Source: Mycolicibacterium septicum DSM 44393 | GTDB lineage: Bacteria; Actinomycetota; Actinomycetes; Mycobacteriales; Mycobacteriaceae | DNA length: 64,000 nucleotides | Direction of reading: 5' to 3' | NCBI RefSeq assembly: GCF_000455325.1 | Contig: NZ_HG322951.1 | Coordinates: forward strand, 1,395,300 to 1,459,299 | Part shown: piece after piece, positions 28,732 through 38,021 of the stretch | Layout of the letters: each line of letters starts with the position of its first letter | Numbering within the stretch: position 1 is the first letter of the stretch | Notes under the pieces: model-generated | Seen by the model: the letters and a program-made list of their open reading frames with translations, nothing else | Databases searched by the model: none | What the model was told of the DNA's origin: nothing | Program-made: the position numbers and the translations under genes

Positions 28732-28772
28732 GCACATGATTTGTATAGCTAATATATGTGTTTTGCACATGA
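28732..28772 (+). promoter_or_regulatory. AT-rich promoter region with direct repeats before the MFS gene
   Basis: GCACATGA occurs at 28732-28739 and again at 28765-28772. Between them is an AT-rich stretch (TATAGCTAATATATG) that is unusual in this GC-rich window and probably contains the promoter. The start of the MFS gene is 17 bases after the second copy. No regulator gene is adjacent; the repeats may bind one encoded elsewhere. Confidence 0.45.
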
Positions 28773-28788
28773 CTAGAGCGAAGACGGA

Positions 28789-30546
28789 ATGACGACTGAG
28801 ATCAGGAACGCCGCCGGCGGCGGCGACGCCGCCCAGGTCGAGACCGCCGACCGGCGCAGACGGATGGATCACGACCACCCGTTCTACAAGTGGGTGGTGC
28901 TGTCCAACACCACGTTGGGCATCCTGCTGGCGTCCATCAATGCCTCGATCGTGTTGATCTCGCTGCCGGCGATCTTCCGCGGCATCGGGCTGAACCCGCT
29001 CGCCCCCGGCAACGTCAGCTATCTGCTGTGGATGTTGATGGGCTACCTCGTGGTGACGGCGGTGCTCGTCGTGCCGTTCGGACGTCTCGGCGACATGTTT
29101 GGCCGGGTCCGCATCTACAACCTCGGCTTCGTGGTGTTCACCCTGGCCGCGATCGCCCTGTCCTTCGATCCGTTCCAACTCGGTGGCGGCGCCGTCTGGC
29201 TGATCGGCTGGCGCGTCATCCAGGGCATCGGCGGCGCGATGCTGATGGCATCGTCGTCGGCCATCCTCACCGACGCCTTCCCCGCCAATCAGCGCGGCAT
29301 GGCGCTGGGCACCAACATGGTCGCCGCCGTCGCCGGGTCGTTCCTCGGGCTGCTGATCGGCGGCTTCCTGTCCGAATGGCATTGGAAGGCCATCTTCTGG
29401 GTGGGTGTCCCGATCGGCATCATCGGCACCATCTGGAGCTACCGCTCCCTGAAAGAACTCGGTGTCCGCACCGCCGGACGGCTCGACTGGGCCGGCACGC
29501 TGACCTTCGGGCTGGGCCTGACGGTGCTGCTGATCGGCATCACCTACGGGATCCAGCCCTACGGTGACTCCACCACCGGCTGGACCAGCCCGTGGGTACT
29601 GGGCTCCATCGTCGTCGGCCTGCTGCTGCTGGTGGCGTTCTGCATCGTCGAGCTGAAGGTGTCGTCGCCCATGGTCGACGTCCGGTTGTTCAAATCGGCC
29701 GCGTTCGGGATGGGCAACCTGGCCGGGCTCATGTCCTCGGTGGGCCGCGGCGGGCTGCAGTTCATGCTCATCATCTGGTTGCAGGGCATCTGGCTGCCGC
29801 TGCACGGCTACAGCTTCGAGTCCACCCCGCTGTGGGCGGGCATCTACCTGTTGCCGGTCACCGTCGGATTCCTGGTTGCCGCACCCATCGCCGGGTCGCT
29901 GTCCGACCGCATCGGCGCGCGGCCGCTGACCGTCGGCGGCATGCTGCTGATGGCGGCCACCTTCGTGGCGCTCCTGCTCATCCCGGTCAACTTCGACTAC
30001 TGGGTGTTCGCGATCCTGGTGTTCCTCAACGGCCTGGGCGGCGGCATCTTCACCGCCCCCAATACCGCGGCCATCATGTCGAGCGTGCCTGCCGATCAGC
30101 GTGGTGCGGCCTCCGGCGTGCGGTCCACCTTCTTCAACGCCGGCAACTCGCTGTCGATCGGCATCTTCTTCTCACTGATGATCGTCGGGCTCGCCAACAC
30201 ACTGCCGACGGCATTGACCACCGGCCTGACGCAGCAAGGTGTTTCGGCCTCGGTGGCCCACGACGTGGCGAACCTGCCCCCGGTCGGCAGCCTGTTCGCG
30301 GCCTTCCTCGGCTACAACCCGATGGCCGAACTGCTCGCGCCGTACGACGCGCTGCATCAGCCGGGCGTGAATGCGGACGTGATCACCGGGCAGACATTCT
30401 TTCCGCAGCTGATCACCGAGCCGTTCCATTCCGGCCTGACAGTGGTGTTCACCGCCGCGGCCGTGATGATGGTGATCGGTGCGGTGGCGTCGATGTTCAG
30501 CGCGGGCCGATATGGCACGGAGGCCGGGGCTGACAACGAGGCCTGA
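28789..30546 (+). CDS. MFS drug/metabolite exporter, DHA2 (14-helix) type
   Basis: A 585-residue major facilitator with about 14 hydrophobic helices and a soluble cytoplasmic N-terminus. It shows family motif A, VPFGRLGDMFGRVRIY, after helix 2, motif C-like AVAGSFLGLLIGGFLSE, and a second-half AGSLSDRIGARPLTVGG. This layout is that of proton-coupled EmrB/DHA2 multidrug exporters of the plasma membrane. The actual substrate is unknown. It is monocistronic: the next gene starts after about 50 bases with its own leader. Confidence 0.93.
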   Translation: MTTEIRNAAGGGDAAQVETADRRRRMDHDHPFYKWVVLSNTTLGILLASINASIVLISLPAIFRGIGLNPLAPGNVSYLLWMLMGYLVVTAVLVVPFGRLGDMFGRVRIYNLGFVVFTLAAIALSFDPFQLGGGAVWLIGWRVIQGIGGAMLMASSSAILTDAFPANQRGMALGTNMVAAVAGSFLGLLIGGFLSEWHWKAIFWVGVPIGIIGTIWSYRSLKELGVRTAGRLDWAGTLTFGLGLTVLLIGITYGIQPYGDSTTGWTSPWVLGSIVVGLLLLVAFCIVELKVSSPMVDVRLFKSAAFGMGNLAGLMSSVGRGGLQFMLIIWLQGIWLPLHGYSFESTPLWAGIYLLPVTVGFLVAAPIAGSLSDRIGARPLTVGGMLLMAATFVALLLIPVNFDYWVFAILVFLNGLGGGIFTAPNTAAIMSSVPADQRGAASGVRSTFFNAGNSLSIGIFFSLMIVGLANTLPTALTTGLTQQGVSASVAHDVANLPPVGSLFAAFLGYNPMAELLAPYDALHQPGVNADVITGQTFFPQLITEPFHSGLTVVFTAAAVMMVIGAVASMFSAGRYGTEAGADNEA

Positions 30547-30597
30547 GAGGCCTGTCAGCAAACCGATTTCTGGTCGCCCCGTGGGATACTCGCCGCC

Positions 30598-31461
30598 ATG
30601 GTCGCTCAGACACTGGCCGCCGCCGGAAGCGCCGCAGAATCCGCGGGCTACGTCATCGGCACGCTGCTCATCCCCGGGTTGGGGCTGCTGCTGCTGATCC
30701 TCGGCCTGGTTCGGCGTTCGTCGTCGTCGAAGCCGAGCGGCCAGCCCGGGTACCCGCCGGGCGCCTATCCGCAACCTGGGTATCCGCAGGGGTATCCCCA
30801 ACAGGGCTACTACCCGCAACCCGGCTACCCGCAGCAGCCCGGCTACCCGCCGGCACCGCCACAGTCCTATGGCGCGCCACCCAAGAAGTCGGGCACCGCA
30901 ATGATCGTGATCGGTGCGGTTCTGCTGGTGCTCGGCCTGTTGGGATTGGCGGGGCGGATGGCCACCCGCGCGTCGGAGTCGAGCTCGAGTTCCAGATCCG
31001 TGTCGAGCTCGGCGCCGAGCGCGAGCTCAGATTCCGGGTCTTCGAAGTCCGGGGGCTCTGGTGATTTGGCGGTCGGGGAGTGCATCACCGGCGTTCAGTA
31101 CGCCACGGCGGGCAGCGATCTCACCCCGACCGACTGCAGCAACCCGGACGCCATTTACGAGTTGGTGTCCAAAGGTGGCGGATCCGCGACGTGCCCGGAC
31201 GGCAAACGGGCCGACTCCGACTACAACGTGCTCATGGACGAGACCCGCACCTATTGCTTCATCCCCGACCTCGCGGAAGGCGCGTGCTTCAACATCGACG
31301 ACAAGCTCATCACCGCGGTGGAATGCTCCGACCCGAAGGCATCCATCAAGATCGTCAAGCGGGTCGACGGTTCAACCGACCCCGGTGTCTGTGATTCAGG
31401 CTCAAACGCGGTGGCCTTCCCCGAGCCGGCGCGGGTCTACTGCGGGGGGAAGCCGTCGTAG
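30598..31461 (+). CDS. LppU-like membrane protein with Pro/Tyr/Gln repeats
   Basis: A 287-residue protein. An N-terminal hydrophobic helix (about residues 17-38) is followed by degenerate PGYPQ repeats (about 46-95), a second membrane helix (about 100-120), a Ser-rich linker, and a C-terminal domain of about 130 residues with seven cysteines (GECITGVQ; TDCSNPDAIYELV; GACFNIDD; VECSDP). The two-fold Cys pattern resembles LppU-type extracytoplasmic domains. Function unknown. The PYQ-rich tract probably lies in the cytoplasm and is disordered. Confidence 0.7.
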   Translation: MVAQTLAAAGSAAESAGYVIGTLLIPGLGLLLLILGLVRRSSSSKPSGQPGYPPGAYPQPGYPQGYPQQGYYPQPGYPQQPGYPPAPPQSYGAPPKKSGTAMIVIGAVLLVLGLLGLAGRMATRASESSSSSRSVSSSAPSASSDSGSSKSGGSGDLAVGECITGVQYATAGSDLTPTDCSNPDAIYELVSKGGGSATCPDGKRADSDYNVLMDETRTYCFIPDLAEGACFNIDDKLITAVECSDPKASIKIVKRVDGSTDPGVCDSGSNAVAFPEPARVYCGGKPS

Positions 31462-31503
31462 CCGTCAGGCATCGAGCGTGCGGGCCGACCTACACTCGGG
31501 CCC

Positions 31504-32145
31504 GTGACCACCACACAGCGCCGCGGGTTCAACGACGCCATCACGAGCTTCTGGAGTTTCGCCGCACCGGCCTACGACCAGGGCTGCCTCCAGCGGTGGG
31601 TGTACCGACCCGCCCAGGATGAGGTGATCGCGCAGCTGAAGGAGCGCGGTGCCCGTACGATCGCAGATATCGCCTGCGGTACCGGCATCCTGGCCGATCG
31701 CATCCAGCGAGAACTGCAACCCGACGAGGTGTACGGCCTCGATATGTCCGACGGCATGCTCGCCCAGGCGCGCAAGCGTTCCGACCGGGTGCGGTGGAAG
31801 TCGGCCCCTGCCGAGGAACTGCCCTTCCAGGACGGCTTCCTGGACGCGGTGGTGACGACCTCGGCATTCCATTTCTTCGACCAGCCCGCCGCACTCGCGG
31901 AGTTCCATCGGGCGCTGGCGCCCGGCGGCATGGTGGCGGTGACGACGATGAGCCCCCGTCGGACCTTCCTGCCGCTGCACGCCCTGTCGGCCGGCCTGGG
32001 CGCTCCCGCGCACAGTCCCACCGAGAAGGAGATGCGCGCGCTCTTCGAGGCGGCCGGATTCACCGTGGCCGAACAACACCGGGTGCGCCGGGCGGTGTGG
32101 ACACCGATCTCCGACGTCATCACCGTGGGGGTCAAACCGACGTGA
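31504..32145 (+). CDS. class I SAM-dependent methyltransferase (Methyltransf_11 type)
   Basis: A 213-residue methyltransferase starting with GTG. SAM-binding motif I is IADIACGTGILADRI (about residues 56-70), motif II VYGLDMSDGML, and motif IV is in the DGFLDAVVTTSAFHFFD stretch. This is the UbiE/Coq5-like small-molecule branch; the substrate is not identifiable. It overlaps the LOG gene by GTGA, implying co-translation. Confidence 0.88.
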   Translation: MTTTQRRGFNDAITSFWSFAAPAYDQGCLQRWVYRPAQDEVIAQLKERGARTIADIACGTGILADRIQRELQPDEVYGLDMSDGMLAQARKRSDRVRWKSAPAEELPFQDGFLDAVVTTSAFHFFDQPAALAEFHRALAPGGMVAVTTMSPRRTFLPLHALSAGLGAPAHSPTEKEMRALFEAAGFTVAEQHRVRRAVWTPISDVITVGVKPT

Positions 32146-32879
32146 CCGAGAACGACGACAGCGAGCTCCAGATTCGCGGTTCGGTGCAATTGCGCCGGGA
32201 CCGCTGCGCCACCTCGACCGCCGACCAGCGCCTGCTGGACCGGCGCGGCCCCACCGATTGGGTGCACACCGATCCGTGGCGAGTGATGCGCATCCAGGGC
32301 GAGTTCGTCGACGGTTTCGATGCCTTATCCGAAATGCCCAGGGCTGTAACAGTTTTCGGATCGGCCCGGACGGAACCGCATTCGCCGGAGTACCGGCTGG
32401 GCGAGGAACTGGGCATCGCGCTGGTGCGAGCGGGCTATGCGGTGATCACCGGGGGCGGTCCTGGCTCGATGGAGGCGGCCAACCGCGGGGCCAGCGAGTC
32501 CGGCGGCTACTCCGTCGGACTCGGTATAGAACTGCCCTTCGAGCAGCGCCTCAACCACTGGGTCGATCTCGGCATCAACTTCCGCTACTTCTTCGTCCGC
32601 AAGACCATGTTCGTCAAATACGCGCAGGCATTCGTGTGCCTGCCGGGCGGATTCGGCACGCTCGACGAACTGTTCGAGGCGCTGACCCTCGTGCAGACCC
32701 ACAAGGTCACCCAGTTCCCGATCATCCTGCTGGGCGTCGACTACTGGTCGGGTCTGATCGACTGGATCCGCAACACCGTGCTGCCGGGCGGCAAGATCGA
32801 TGAATCCGACCTCGCCCTCATCCACTGCACCGACAGCGTGGCCGAGGCCGTGGACCTCATCGCAGCGTCGGCGCGATAA
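32142..32879 (+). CDS. LOG family protein (TIGR00730), cytokinin-activating type
   Basis: A 245-residue Rossmann-fold LOG protein. GGGPGSMEA (104-112) and the catalytic-site motif PGGFGTLDE (168-176) are intact. Characterised members hydrolyse nucleotide 5'-monophosphates, releasing free base plus ribose phosphate. It has a 60-residue N-terminal extension compared with minimal LOG proteins. GTG 32142 overlaps the methyltransferase stop; the frame is open upstream to 31794. The pairing with a methyltransferase may reflect modification of a nucleoside, which is a guess. Confidence 0.88.
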   Translation: MTENDDSELQIRGSVQLRRDRCATSTADQRLLDRRGPTDWVHTDPWRVMRIQGEFVDGFDALSEMPRAVTVFGSARTEPHSPEYRLGEELGIALVRAGYAVITGGGPGSMEAANRGASESGGYSVGLGIELPFEQRLNHWVDLGINFRYFFVRKTMFVKYAQAFVCLPGGFGTLDELFEALTLVQTHKVTQFPIILLGVDYWSGLIDWIRNTVLPGGKIDESDLALIHCTDSVAEAVDLIAASAR

Positions 32880-32891
32880 GTGCCCTGAGCG

Positions 32892-33704
32892 TCAGCCCAG
32901 CTCGACCACGACCGGAGCGTGATCGCTGGGTGCGGTGGTGCCCTTCTTGGGGCGTCGCTCGTCCTTCACGATCTCGGCGCCGGTGACGCGCGAGGCCAGG
33001 CCGGGGGAGCCGAGGATGAAGTCGATGCGCATGCCCCTGCGCTTCTGGAATGCCAGCTGGGTGTAATCCCAGTAGGTGTAGATCCCCGGGCCTTCCGTGA
33101 AAGGTCGTACCACATCGGTGAATTGGGCGTCGTGCATGGCCTGGAACGCTGCCCGCTCGGGCTCGGACACATGCGTGCTGCCGTCGAACGCGGCCATGTC
33201 CCAGACGTCCTCGTCCTTGGGTGCGATGTTCCAGTCGCCTACCAGCGCGATGGGCTTCTCCGGCTCGTCCTTCAACCAGCCGGAGGCCGTATCCCGCAGG
33301 GCGGCAAGCCAATCCAGCTTGTAGGCGTAATGCGGATCGGCCAGCGTGCGGCCGTTGGGCACGTACAGGCTCCACACCCGCACCCCGCCGCAGGTCGCTC
33401 CCAACGCTCGGGCCTCGGCGATGGCCTCTTCCTCGGGCTTGCTGCTCCAGGTCGGTTGTCCCGCGAACCCGATCTCGACGTCGTCGAGGCCGACCCGCGA
33501 GGCGATGGCCACGCCGTTCCACTGGTTGAGTCCGATGTGCGCGACCTCGTAGCCCAGGGCCGCGAACGGCATCATCGGGAACTGCGCGTCGGTGCACTTG
33601 GTTTCCTGCATCGCCAGCACGTCGACGTCTGCACGCTCCAGCCAGTCGACCACGCGGTCCACTCGGGTTCGGATCGAATTGACGTTCCAGGTGGCCAGGC
33701 GCAT
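32892..33704 (-). CDS. xthA: exodeoxyribonuclease III
   Basis: A 270-residue AP endonuclease/3'-5' exonuclease of the EEP superfamily acting in base-excision repair. It shows ATWNVNSIRTR, LAMQETKC (metal-binding Glu), SLYVPNGR, VGDWNIAP, RMRIDFIL and C-terminal SDHAPVV. The open frame continues upstream but MRLATWNVNS at 33704 is the conserved start and follows the GNAT stop by 17 bases. It closes the def-GNAT-xthA unit, the same order as M. tuberculosis Rv0429c-Rv0427c. Confidence 0.95.
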   Translation of the reverse strand: MRLATWNVNSIRTRVDRVVDWLERADVDVLAMQETKCTDAQFPMMPFAALGYEVAHIGLNQWNGVAIASRVGLDDVEIGFAGQPTWSSKPEEEAIAEARALGATCGGVRVWSLYVPNGRTLADPHYAYKLDWLAALRDTASGWLKDEPEKPIALVGDWNIAPKDEDVWDMAAFDGSTHVSEPERAAFQAMHDAQFTDVVRPFTEGPGIYTYWDYTQLAFQKRRGMRIDFILGSPGLASRVTGAEIVKDERRPKKGTTAPSDHAPVVVELG

Positions 33705-33721
33705 GGGGTTAGAGGTTACGG

Positions 33722-34630
33722 TCAGCGCGAACCGAGGACATCCTCGGCCGCGACATAACGGGTTTGGTGGTGCAGCCGGAAACCCAGCGCGGTGTAGAGC
33801 GCGATGGCCGCGTGGTTGTCGACCTCCACCTGGACGTAGGCCTTCCCGGCGCCCGTCTGGGCGCCCCACGCCAGCAGTGCCTCGCACACCGCCCGGGCGT
33901 GGCCGCGCCTGCGGTGGGCAGGGGAGACGCGGACCGACGAGATACCCAGCCACGCCACGCCGTCCGGGGCCGTCGTGACGGCGCCCCGGCCGACGGCGCA
34001 GTCGGGAACGGTTGCGAAGGTGAGCACTCCGTCGACCACCGCCGTCAGTACGTCGGCGGGTACCTCGCGCTCGTAGATCGTCAGCCACTGCGCGTCCGGT
34101 TGCTGTGCCAGCGTGACACCGGCCGGTTGAGAGGCGTCGGCGGCGGGCAGCTCACGCACCATCACCCGGGCCGGCTTGATGCCCGGGGTGCGGATGGGCA
34201 GCAGCCGCTCCGGCAGGGCCAGCCACGCCGGCAGGTCGCGCTCGCGGTACCAGTCGCGCACCGCGGACAGATCGGCGATCTGCGCCGACACGCCCAGCGG
34301 GATCGCCGAATTGGCCCGGCTGGTGACGCCGTGCCCGGCACGCAGCAGCCAACCGCCCAGCCATTGCTGCTCGACGCCGGGCCACGCCAGCGCCGCCGCG
34401 TGTTCGAGCGCACGGATTTCGGAGGCCCGCACCGGTGCGTGCGACAACTCCCGGACGCTGACGATGTCGGCAGGAGAGACGTCGACGAGCTCACCGTCCT
34501 TGGTGCGGATCAGCAGCGTCGGGTCGAGGCGCTCCAGATGCCCGATGACATCGGTGAGCGGCTTGGCCGACCCGGCGGGCAGCCGGTAACGCAGGCTGAC
34601 CCGGGATCCGAGTGCGGGCAATGCCGGCAT
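33722..34630 (-). CDS. GNAT family N-acetyltransferase (Rv0428c-like)
   Basis: A 302-residue protein. The C-terminal half is a GNAT acetyltransferase with the acetyl-CoA loop VRVSPAHRRRGHARAVCEAL and the YVQVEVDNHAAIALYTALGF finish. The N-terminal half (to about residue 70) is a small beta-rich domain (VSLRYRLPAGSAKPLTDVIGHLERLD) found in this mycobacterial group. The substrate is unknown. The start codon shares a base with the def stop (TGATG), which fixes it. Same order as M. tuberculosis. Confidence 0.88.
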   Translation of the reverse strand: MPALPALGSRVSLRYRLPAGSAKPLTDVIGHLERLDPTLLIRTKDGELVDVSPADIVSVRELSHAPVRASEIRALEHAAALAWPGVEQQWLGGWLLRAGHGVTSRANSAIPLGVSAQIADLSAVRDWYRERDLPAWLALPERLLPIRTPGIKPARVMVRELPAADASQPAGVTLAQQPDAQWLTIYEREVPADVLTAVVDGVLTFATVPDCAVGRGAVTTAPDGVAWLGISSVRVSPAHRRRGHARAVCEALLAWGAQTGAGKAYVQVEVDNHAAIALYTALGFRLHHQTRYVAAEDVLGSR

Positions 34631-35223
34631 CAGTGGCCGAACGGGTCCGGGACCTCGCCGGGCATCCAGGACAGACCGGGTACACCCCAGCCGTTGCGCT
34701 TGACGGTCTTCTTGGCTGCCCGCGCATAGCGGCCCACGAGCCGGTCGATGTAGAGGAATCCGTCGAGGTGCCCGGTCTCGTGCTGGAGCATCCGGGCAAA
34801 CAAGTCGGTGCCTTCGAGAGTGACCGGTGAACCGTCCGCATCGAGGCCCGTGACCCGCGCCCAGTCGGCCCGTCCGGTCGGGAAATTCTCACCCGGCACG
34901 GACAGGCAGCCTTCGTCGTCATCGTCGGGGTCCGGCATCGTCTCGGGAACCTCGGAGGTCTCCAGCACCGGGTTGATGACGACCCCGCGGCGACGCGTCG
35001 TGTGGCCGCGGGTCGGGGCGCAGTCATAGACGAACAACCGCTTGGCCACACCGATCTGGTTGGCGGCCAAGCCAACCCCGTTCGCGGCGTCCATGGTGTC
35101 GAACATGTTCTGGATGAGTTCGGGCAGGTCCGCGGGCAGCGAACCGTCCGGGCCAACAGGCACCGGTTCGGTCGGCGTGTGCAGAACGGGATCCCCGACG
35201 ATGCAAATCGGAACGACAGCCAT
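34630..35223 (-). CDS. def: peptide deformylase
   Basis: A 197-residue metallo-hydrolase that removes the formyl group from nascent proteins. All three motifs are intact: GVGLAANQ (49-56), EGCLS with metal ligand Cys106 (104-108) and HETGH (148-152). It carries the longer insert between motifs 1 and 2 ([13 protein letters not shown]) typical of mycobacterial deformylases. It is the first gene of the def-GNAT-xthA unit and divergent from the DUF3263 gene. Confidence 0.97.
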   Translation of the reverse strand: MAVVPICIVGDPVLHTPTEPVPVGPDGSLPADLPELIQNMFDTMDAANGVGLAANQIGVAKRLFVYDCAPTRGHTTRRRGVVINPVLETSEVPETMPDPDDDDEGCLSVPGENFPTGRADWARVTGLDADGSPVTLEGTDLFARMLQHETGHLDGFLYIDRLVGRYARAAKKTVKRNGWGVPGLSWMPGEVPDPFGH

Positions 35224-35350
35224 GGTGGGAAAGCTTATGTGAGCCGACTCGCGGGTTTATGTGTCACCCAGACCCAGCAAGCCGTGGTTGAATAATCGCC
35301 GAACCACAGCGATGTTATTTCTCACGTGTCGGAAGGGTCCAGGGAGCAAT

Positions 35351-35662
35351 ATGGACGGCGCCATGGCGCGGACTGAGCAATCCGGGGACGACTCTGACCT
35401 GAGCGATGGGCTCACCCGGCGAGAGCACGATATTTTGGCCTTCGAACGCCAATGGTGGAAGTACGCCGGCAGCAAGGAAGACGCGATCAAAGAGCTCTTC
35501 TCGATGTCGGCCACGCGGTACTACCAGGTGCTCAACGCGTTGGTGGACCGCCCCGAGGCGCTGGCTGCCGACCCGATGCTGGTCAAGCGGCTGCGGCGGA
35601 TGCGGGCCACGCGGCAGAAGGCCCGGGCTGCGCGGCGGCTCGGCTTCGATATCACTACCTAA
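35351..35662 (+). CDS. DUF3263 family protein (Rv0430-like)
   Basis: A 103-residue small protein with a helical, HTH-like DUF3263 domain (LTRREHDILAFERQWWKYAGSKEDAI, then YYQVLNALVDRPEALAADP). The family is restricted to actinobacteria and the helical layout suggests DNA binding, though this is unproven. ATG 35351 follows AGGGAGC and gives a length close to the M. tuberculosis homologue; the frame is open upstream to 35261. It heads the run toward the LytR_C and sodC genes. Confidence 0.88.
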   Translation: MDGAMARTEQSGDDSDLSDGLTRREHDILAFERQWWKYAGSKEDAIKELFSMSATRYYQVLNALVDRPEALAADPMLVKRLRRMRATRQKARAARRLGFDITT

Positions 35663-35710
35663 AGGTCACGCGGTGAGGGATCGGGCCGTTCGCTCGATAC
35701 AGTGGTGGCG

Positions 35711-36181
35711 ATGAATCAGCGAGACTCCTCCGGGTTGCCCCTTCGTGCCATGGTCATGGTGCTGTTGTTCCTCGGGGTCGTGTTCCTGCTGGTCGGTTTC
35801 CAGGCGCTCGGCTCAGACGACGACTCTTCGGATCAGTCGTCGTCCGTGTCCACGACCGCCGCGACGACCACCACGAAGACCTCGGCAAAGGCCGAACCCG
35901 CACCAGAGGTCAAGGCCGACGTGCGCGTGTACAACATCTCCGACGTCCCGGGCGCGGCCGAGACCACGGCCAACCGGCTGCGCGAGGCGCACTGGAATGT
36001 CACCGAGACCGGCAACCTGACGCTGGAGGGTGTCGCAGGCACCACGGTGTTCTTCGGTGAGGCGCCGGGCGAGAAGGAAGCCGCCGAATCGGTGGGCAAA
36101 GCGATCCAGGCGCCGGTCGAACCGCGGCGTCCGGAACTTCTCGAGCAACCACCGGGCGTGATCGTAGTAGTCACCGGCTAG
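35711..36181 (+). CDS. membrane-anchored LytR_C-domain protein (Rv0431-like)
   Basis: A 156-residue protein with an N-terminal membrane helix (about residues 12-34), a Ser/Thr/Asp-rich linker and a C-terminal LytR_C domain ([27 protein letters not shown]). The M. tuberculosis homologue is Rv0431, next to sodC as here. The domain is extracytoplasmic and of unproven function. Two GTG codons precede ATG 35711 in frame; the ATG is preferred. Confidence 0.88.
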   Translation: MNQRDSSGLPLRAMVMVLLFLGVVFLLVGFQALGSDDDSSDQSSSVSTTAATTTTKTSAKAEPAPEVKADVRVYNISDVPGAAETTANRLREAHWNVTETGNLTLEGVAGTTVFFGEAPGEKEAAESVGKAIQAPVEPRRPELLEQPPGVIVVVTG

Positions 36182-36191
36182 GCTTTGGGCC

Positions 36192-36899
36192 ATGCTGAAG
36201 CCCGTCAGTGTTGCCATACTGTTTGCCGCCCCTGTTGTCGCGCTGAGCGCCTGCAGCCCTCCCGGTCAGGTGCCGTCCGACACGCCCGGTACCACTCCGG
36301 CGATCTGGACCGGATCGCCGTCCCCGTCGGCTGCTCCCGGTGAGCACGGCGGGAGTGGCGCGCAGGGCACCAGTGGCGGAGAGACCCTCACCGCGGAGAT
36401 CAAGACCGCCGACGGAACGTCCGTGGCAACGGCCGACTTCCAGTTCGCCGACGGCTTCGCGACCGTGACGGTCGAGACCACCTCTCCGGGCAAGCTGGCA
36501 CCCGGGTTCCACGGCCTGCACATCCACTCGGTCGGTAAGTGCGAGGCCAACTCGGTGGCCCCGACCGGCGGCGCGCCCGGCGACTTCAACTCGGCCGGCG
36601 GCCATTTCCAGGTTTCCGGACACTCGGGGCACCCCTCCAGCGGAGACCTGAGCTCCCTGCAGGTCCGCGCCGACGGCTCGGGCAAGCTGGTGACCACCAC
36701 TGACGCGTTCACTGCCGAGGATCTGCTCGGCGGCACGAAGACCGCCATCATCATCCACGAGAAGGCGGACAACTTCGCCAACATCCCGCCGGAGAAGTAC
36801 CAGCAGGTTGTCGGCGGCGCACCTGGTCCCGATCAGGCGACCATGGCCACCGGCGACGCCGGAAGCCGGGTGGCGTGCGGTGTTATCGGCGCCGGCTGA
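36192..36899 (+). CDS. sodC: copper/zinc-type superoxide dismutase, lipoprotein
   Basis: A 235-residue exported SodC. The signal peptide ends in lipobox LSAC with Cys21. After a Pro/Ser-rich linker the dismutase domain keeps copper-ligand motifs [10 protein letters not shown] and [14 protein letters not shown], and the disulfide partner in SRVACGVIG. The bacterial zinc loop is altered: the usual histidine before GDL is Ser (PSSGDL), as in the zinc-less M. tuberculosis SodC. It protects the cell envelope against superoxide. The following gene starts inside its last 20 bases. Confidence 0.95.
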   Translation: MLKPVSVAILFAAPVVALSACSPPGQVPSDTPGTTPAIWTGSPSPSAAPGEHGGSGAQGTSGGETLTAEIKTADGTSVATADFQFADGFATVTVETTSPGKLAPGFHGLHIHSVGKCEANSVAPTGGAPGDFNSAGGHFQVSGHSGHPSSGDLSSLQVRADGSGKLVTTTDAFTAEDLLGGTKTAIIIHEKADNFANIPPEKYQQVVGGAPGPDQATMATGDAGSRVACGVIGAG

Positions 36900-38010
36900 C
36901 AGCCGTATCGATTTCGCCGGGTCGCCCCGGCCCACTGTCGGCGTCGAATGGGAGTTCGCTCTCGTCGACGCCGACACTCGTGATCTGAGCAACGGCGCTG
37001 CCGAGGTGATCGCCGAGGTCGGCGAGAGCCCGCACGTGCACAAGGAGTTGCTGCGCAACACCATCGAGATCGTCACCGGAATCTGTGAGAACACCGGTGA
37101 GGCGATGGATGACCTGCGCGGCACCCTGGGCCCCGTGCGCAAGATCGTGCACGACCGCGGCATGGAGCTGTTCTGCGCGGGTACCCATCCGTTCGCGAAA
37201 TGGTCGGCACAGCAGCTGACCGACGCGCCGCGATATGCCGAGCTGATCAAGCGCACCCAGTGGTGGGGCCGGCAGATGACGATCTGGGGTGTGCACGTGC
37301 ACGTCGGGATCTCCTCGGCGCACAAGGTGATGCCGATCATCTCCTCGCTGCTGAATCAGTACCCGCATCTGCTGGCACTCTCGGCGTCGTCCCCGTTCTG
37401 GGAAGGCGAGGACACCGGGTACGCGAGCAATCGGGCGATGATGTTCCAGCAGCTGCCCACTGCGGGTCTGCCGTTCCAATTCCAGACCTGGTCGGAGTTC
37501 GAGGGCTTCGTCCACGATCAGAAGAAGACCGGCATCATCGACCACCTCAACGAGATTCGTTGGGACATCAGACCGTCGCCGCACCTCGGCACGATCGAGG
37601 TGCGGATCTTCGACGGAGTGTCGAATGTGCGTGAGCTGGGCGCGCTGGTCGCGCTGACCCACTGCCTGATCGTTGATCTGGACCGCAGGCTCGACGCCGG
37701 TGAACAGTTGCCGACCATGCCGCCCTGGCATGTGCAGGAGAACAAGTGGCGCGCGGCCCGCTATGGCCTGGACGCCGTGATCATCCTGGACGCGGACAGC
37801 AACGAGCGGTTGGTCACCGAGGACCTCGATGAACTGCTGAATCACCTTGAGCCGGTTGCCAAGTCACTGGGGTGTGCCGATGAGCTCGCCGCGGTGACCG
37901 ACATCTACCGCGGCGGCGGCTCGTACCAACGACAGCGCCGGGTGGCCGAGGAGAACGACGGCGACCTCCGCGCAGTCGTCGACGCCCTGATCGGTGAACT
38001 CCAACTGTAA
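36880..38010 (+). CDS. glutamate-cysteine ligase family 2 (GCS2/YbdK) protein (Rv0433-like)
   Basis: A 376-residue carboxylate-amine ligase of the GCS2 type: [59 protein letters not shown] and [18 protein letters not shown]. Family members such as YbdK have weak glutamate-cysteine ligase activity; the real substrate in mycobacteria is uncertain because mycothiol, not glutathione, is used. GTG 36880, inside the sodC end, gives exactly the length of the M. tuberculosis homologue; the open frame reaches 36808. Confidence 0.9.
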   Translation: MLSAPADSRIDFAGSPRPTVGVEWEFALVDADTRDLSNGAAEVIAEVGESPHVHKELLRNTIEIVTGICENTGEAMDDLRGTLGPVRKIVHDRGMELFCAGTHPFAKWSAQQLTDAPRYAELIKRTQWWGRQMTIWGVHVHVGISSAHKVMPIISSLLNQYPHLLALSASSPFWEGEDTGYASNRAMMFQQLPTAGLPFQFQTWSEFEGFVHDQKKTGIIDHLNEIRWDIRPSPHLGTIEVRIFDGVSNVRELGALVALTHCLIVDLDRRLDAGEQLPTMPPWHVQENKWRAARYGLDAVIILDADSNERLVTEDLDELLNHLEPVAKSLGCADELAAVTDIYRGGGSYQRQRRVAEENDGDLRAVVDALIGELQL

Positions 38011-38021
38011 GGATGAGGGCT

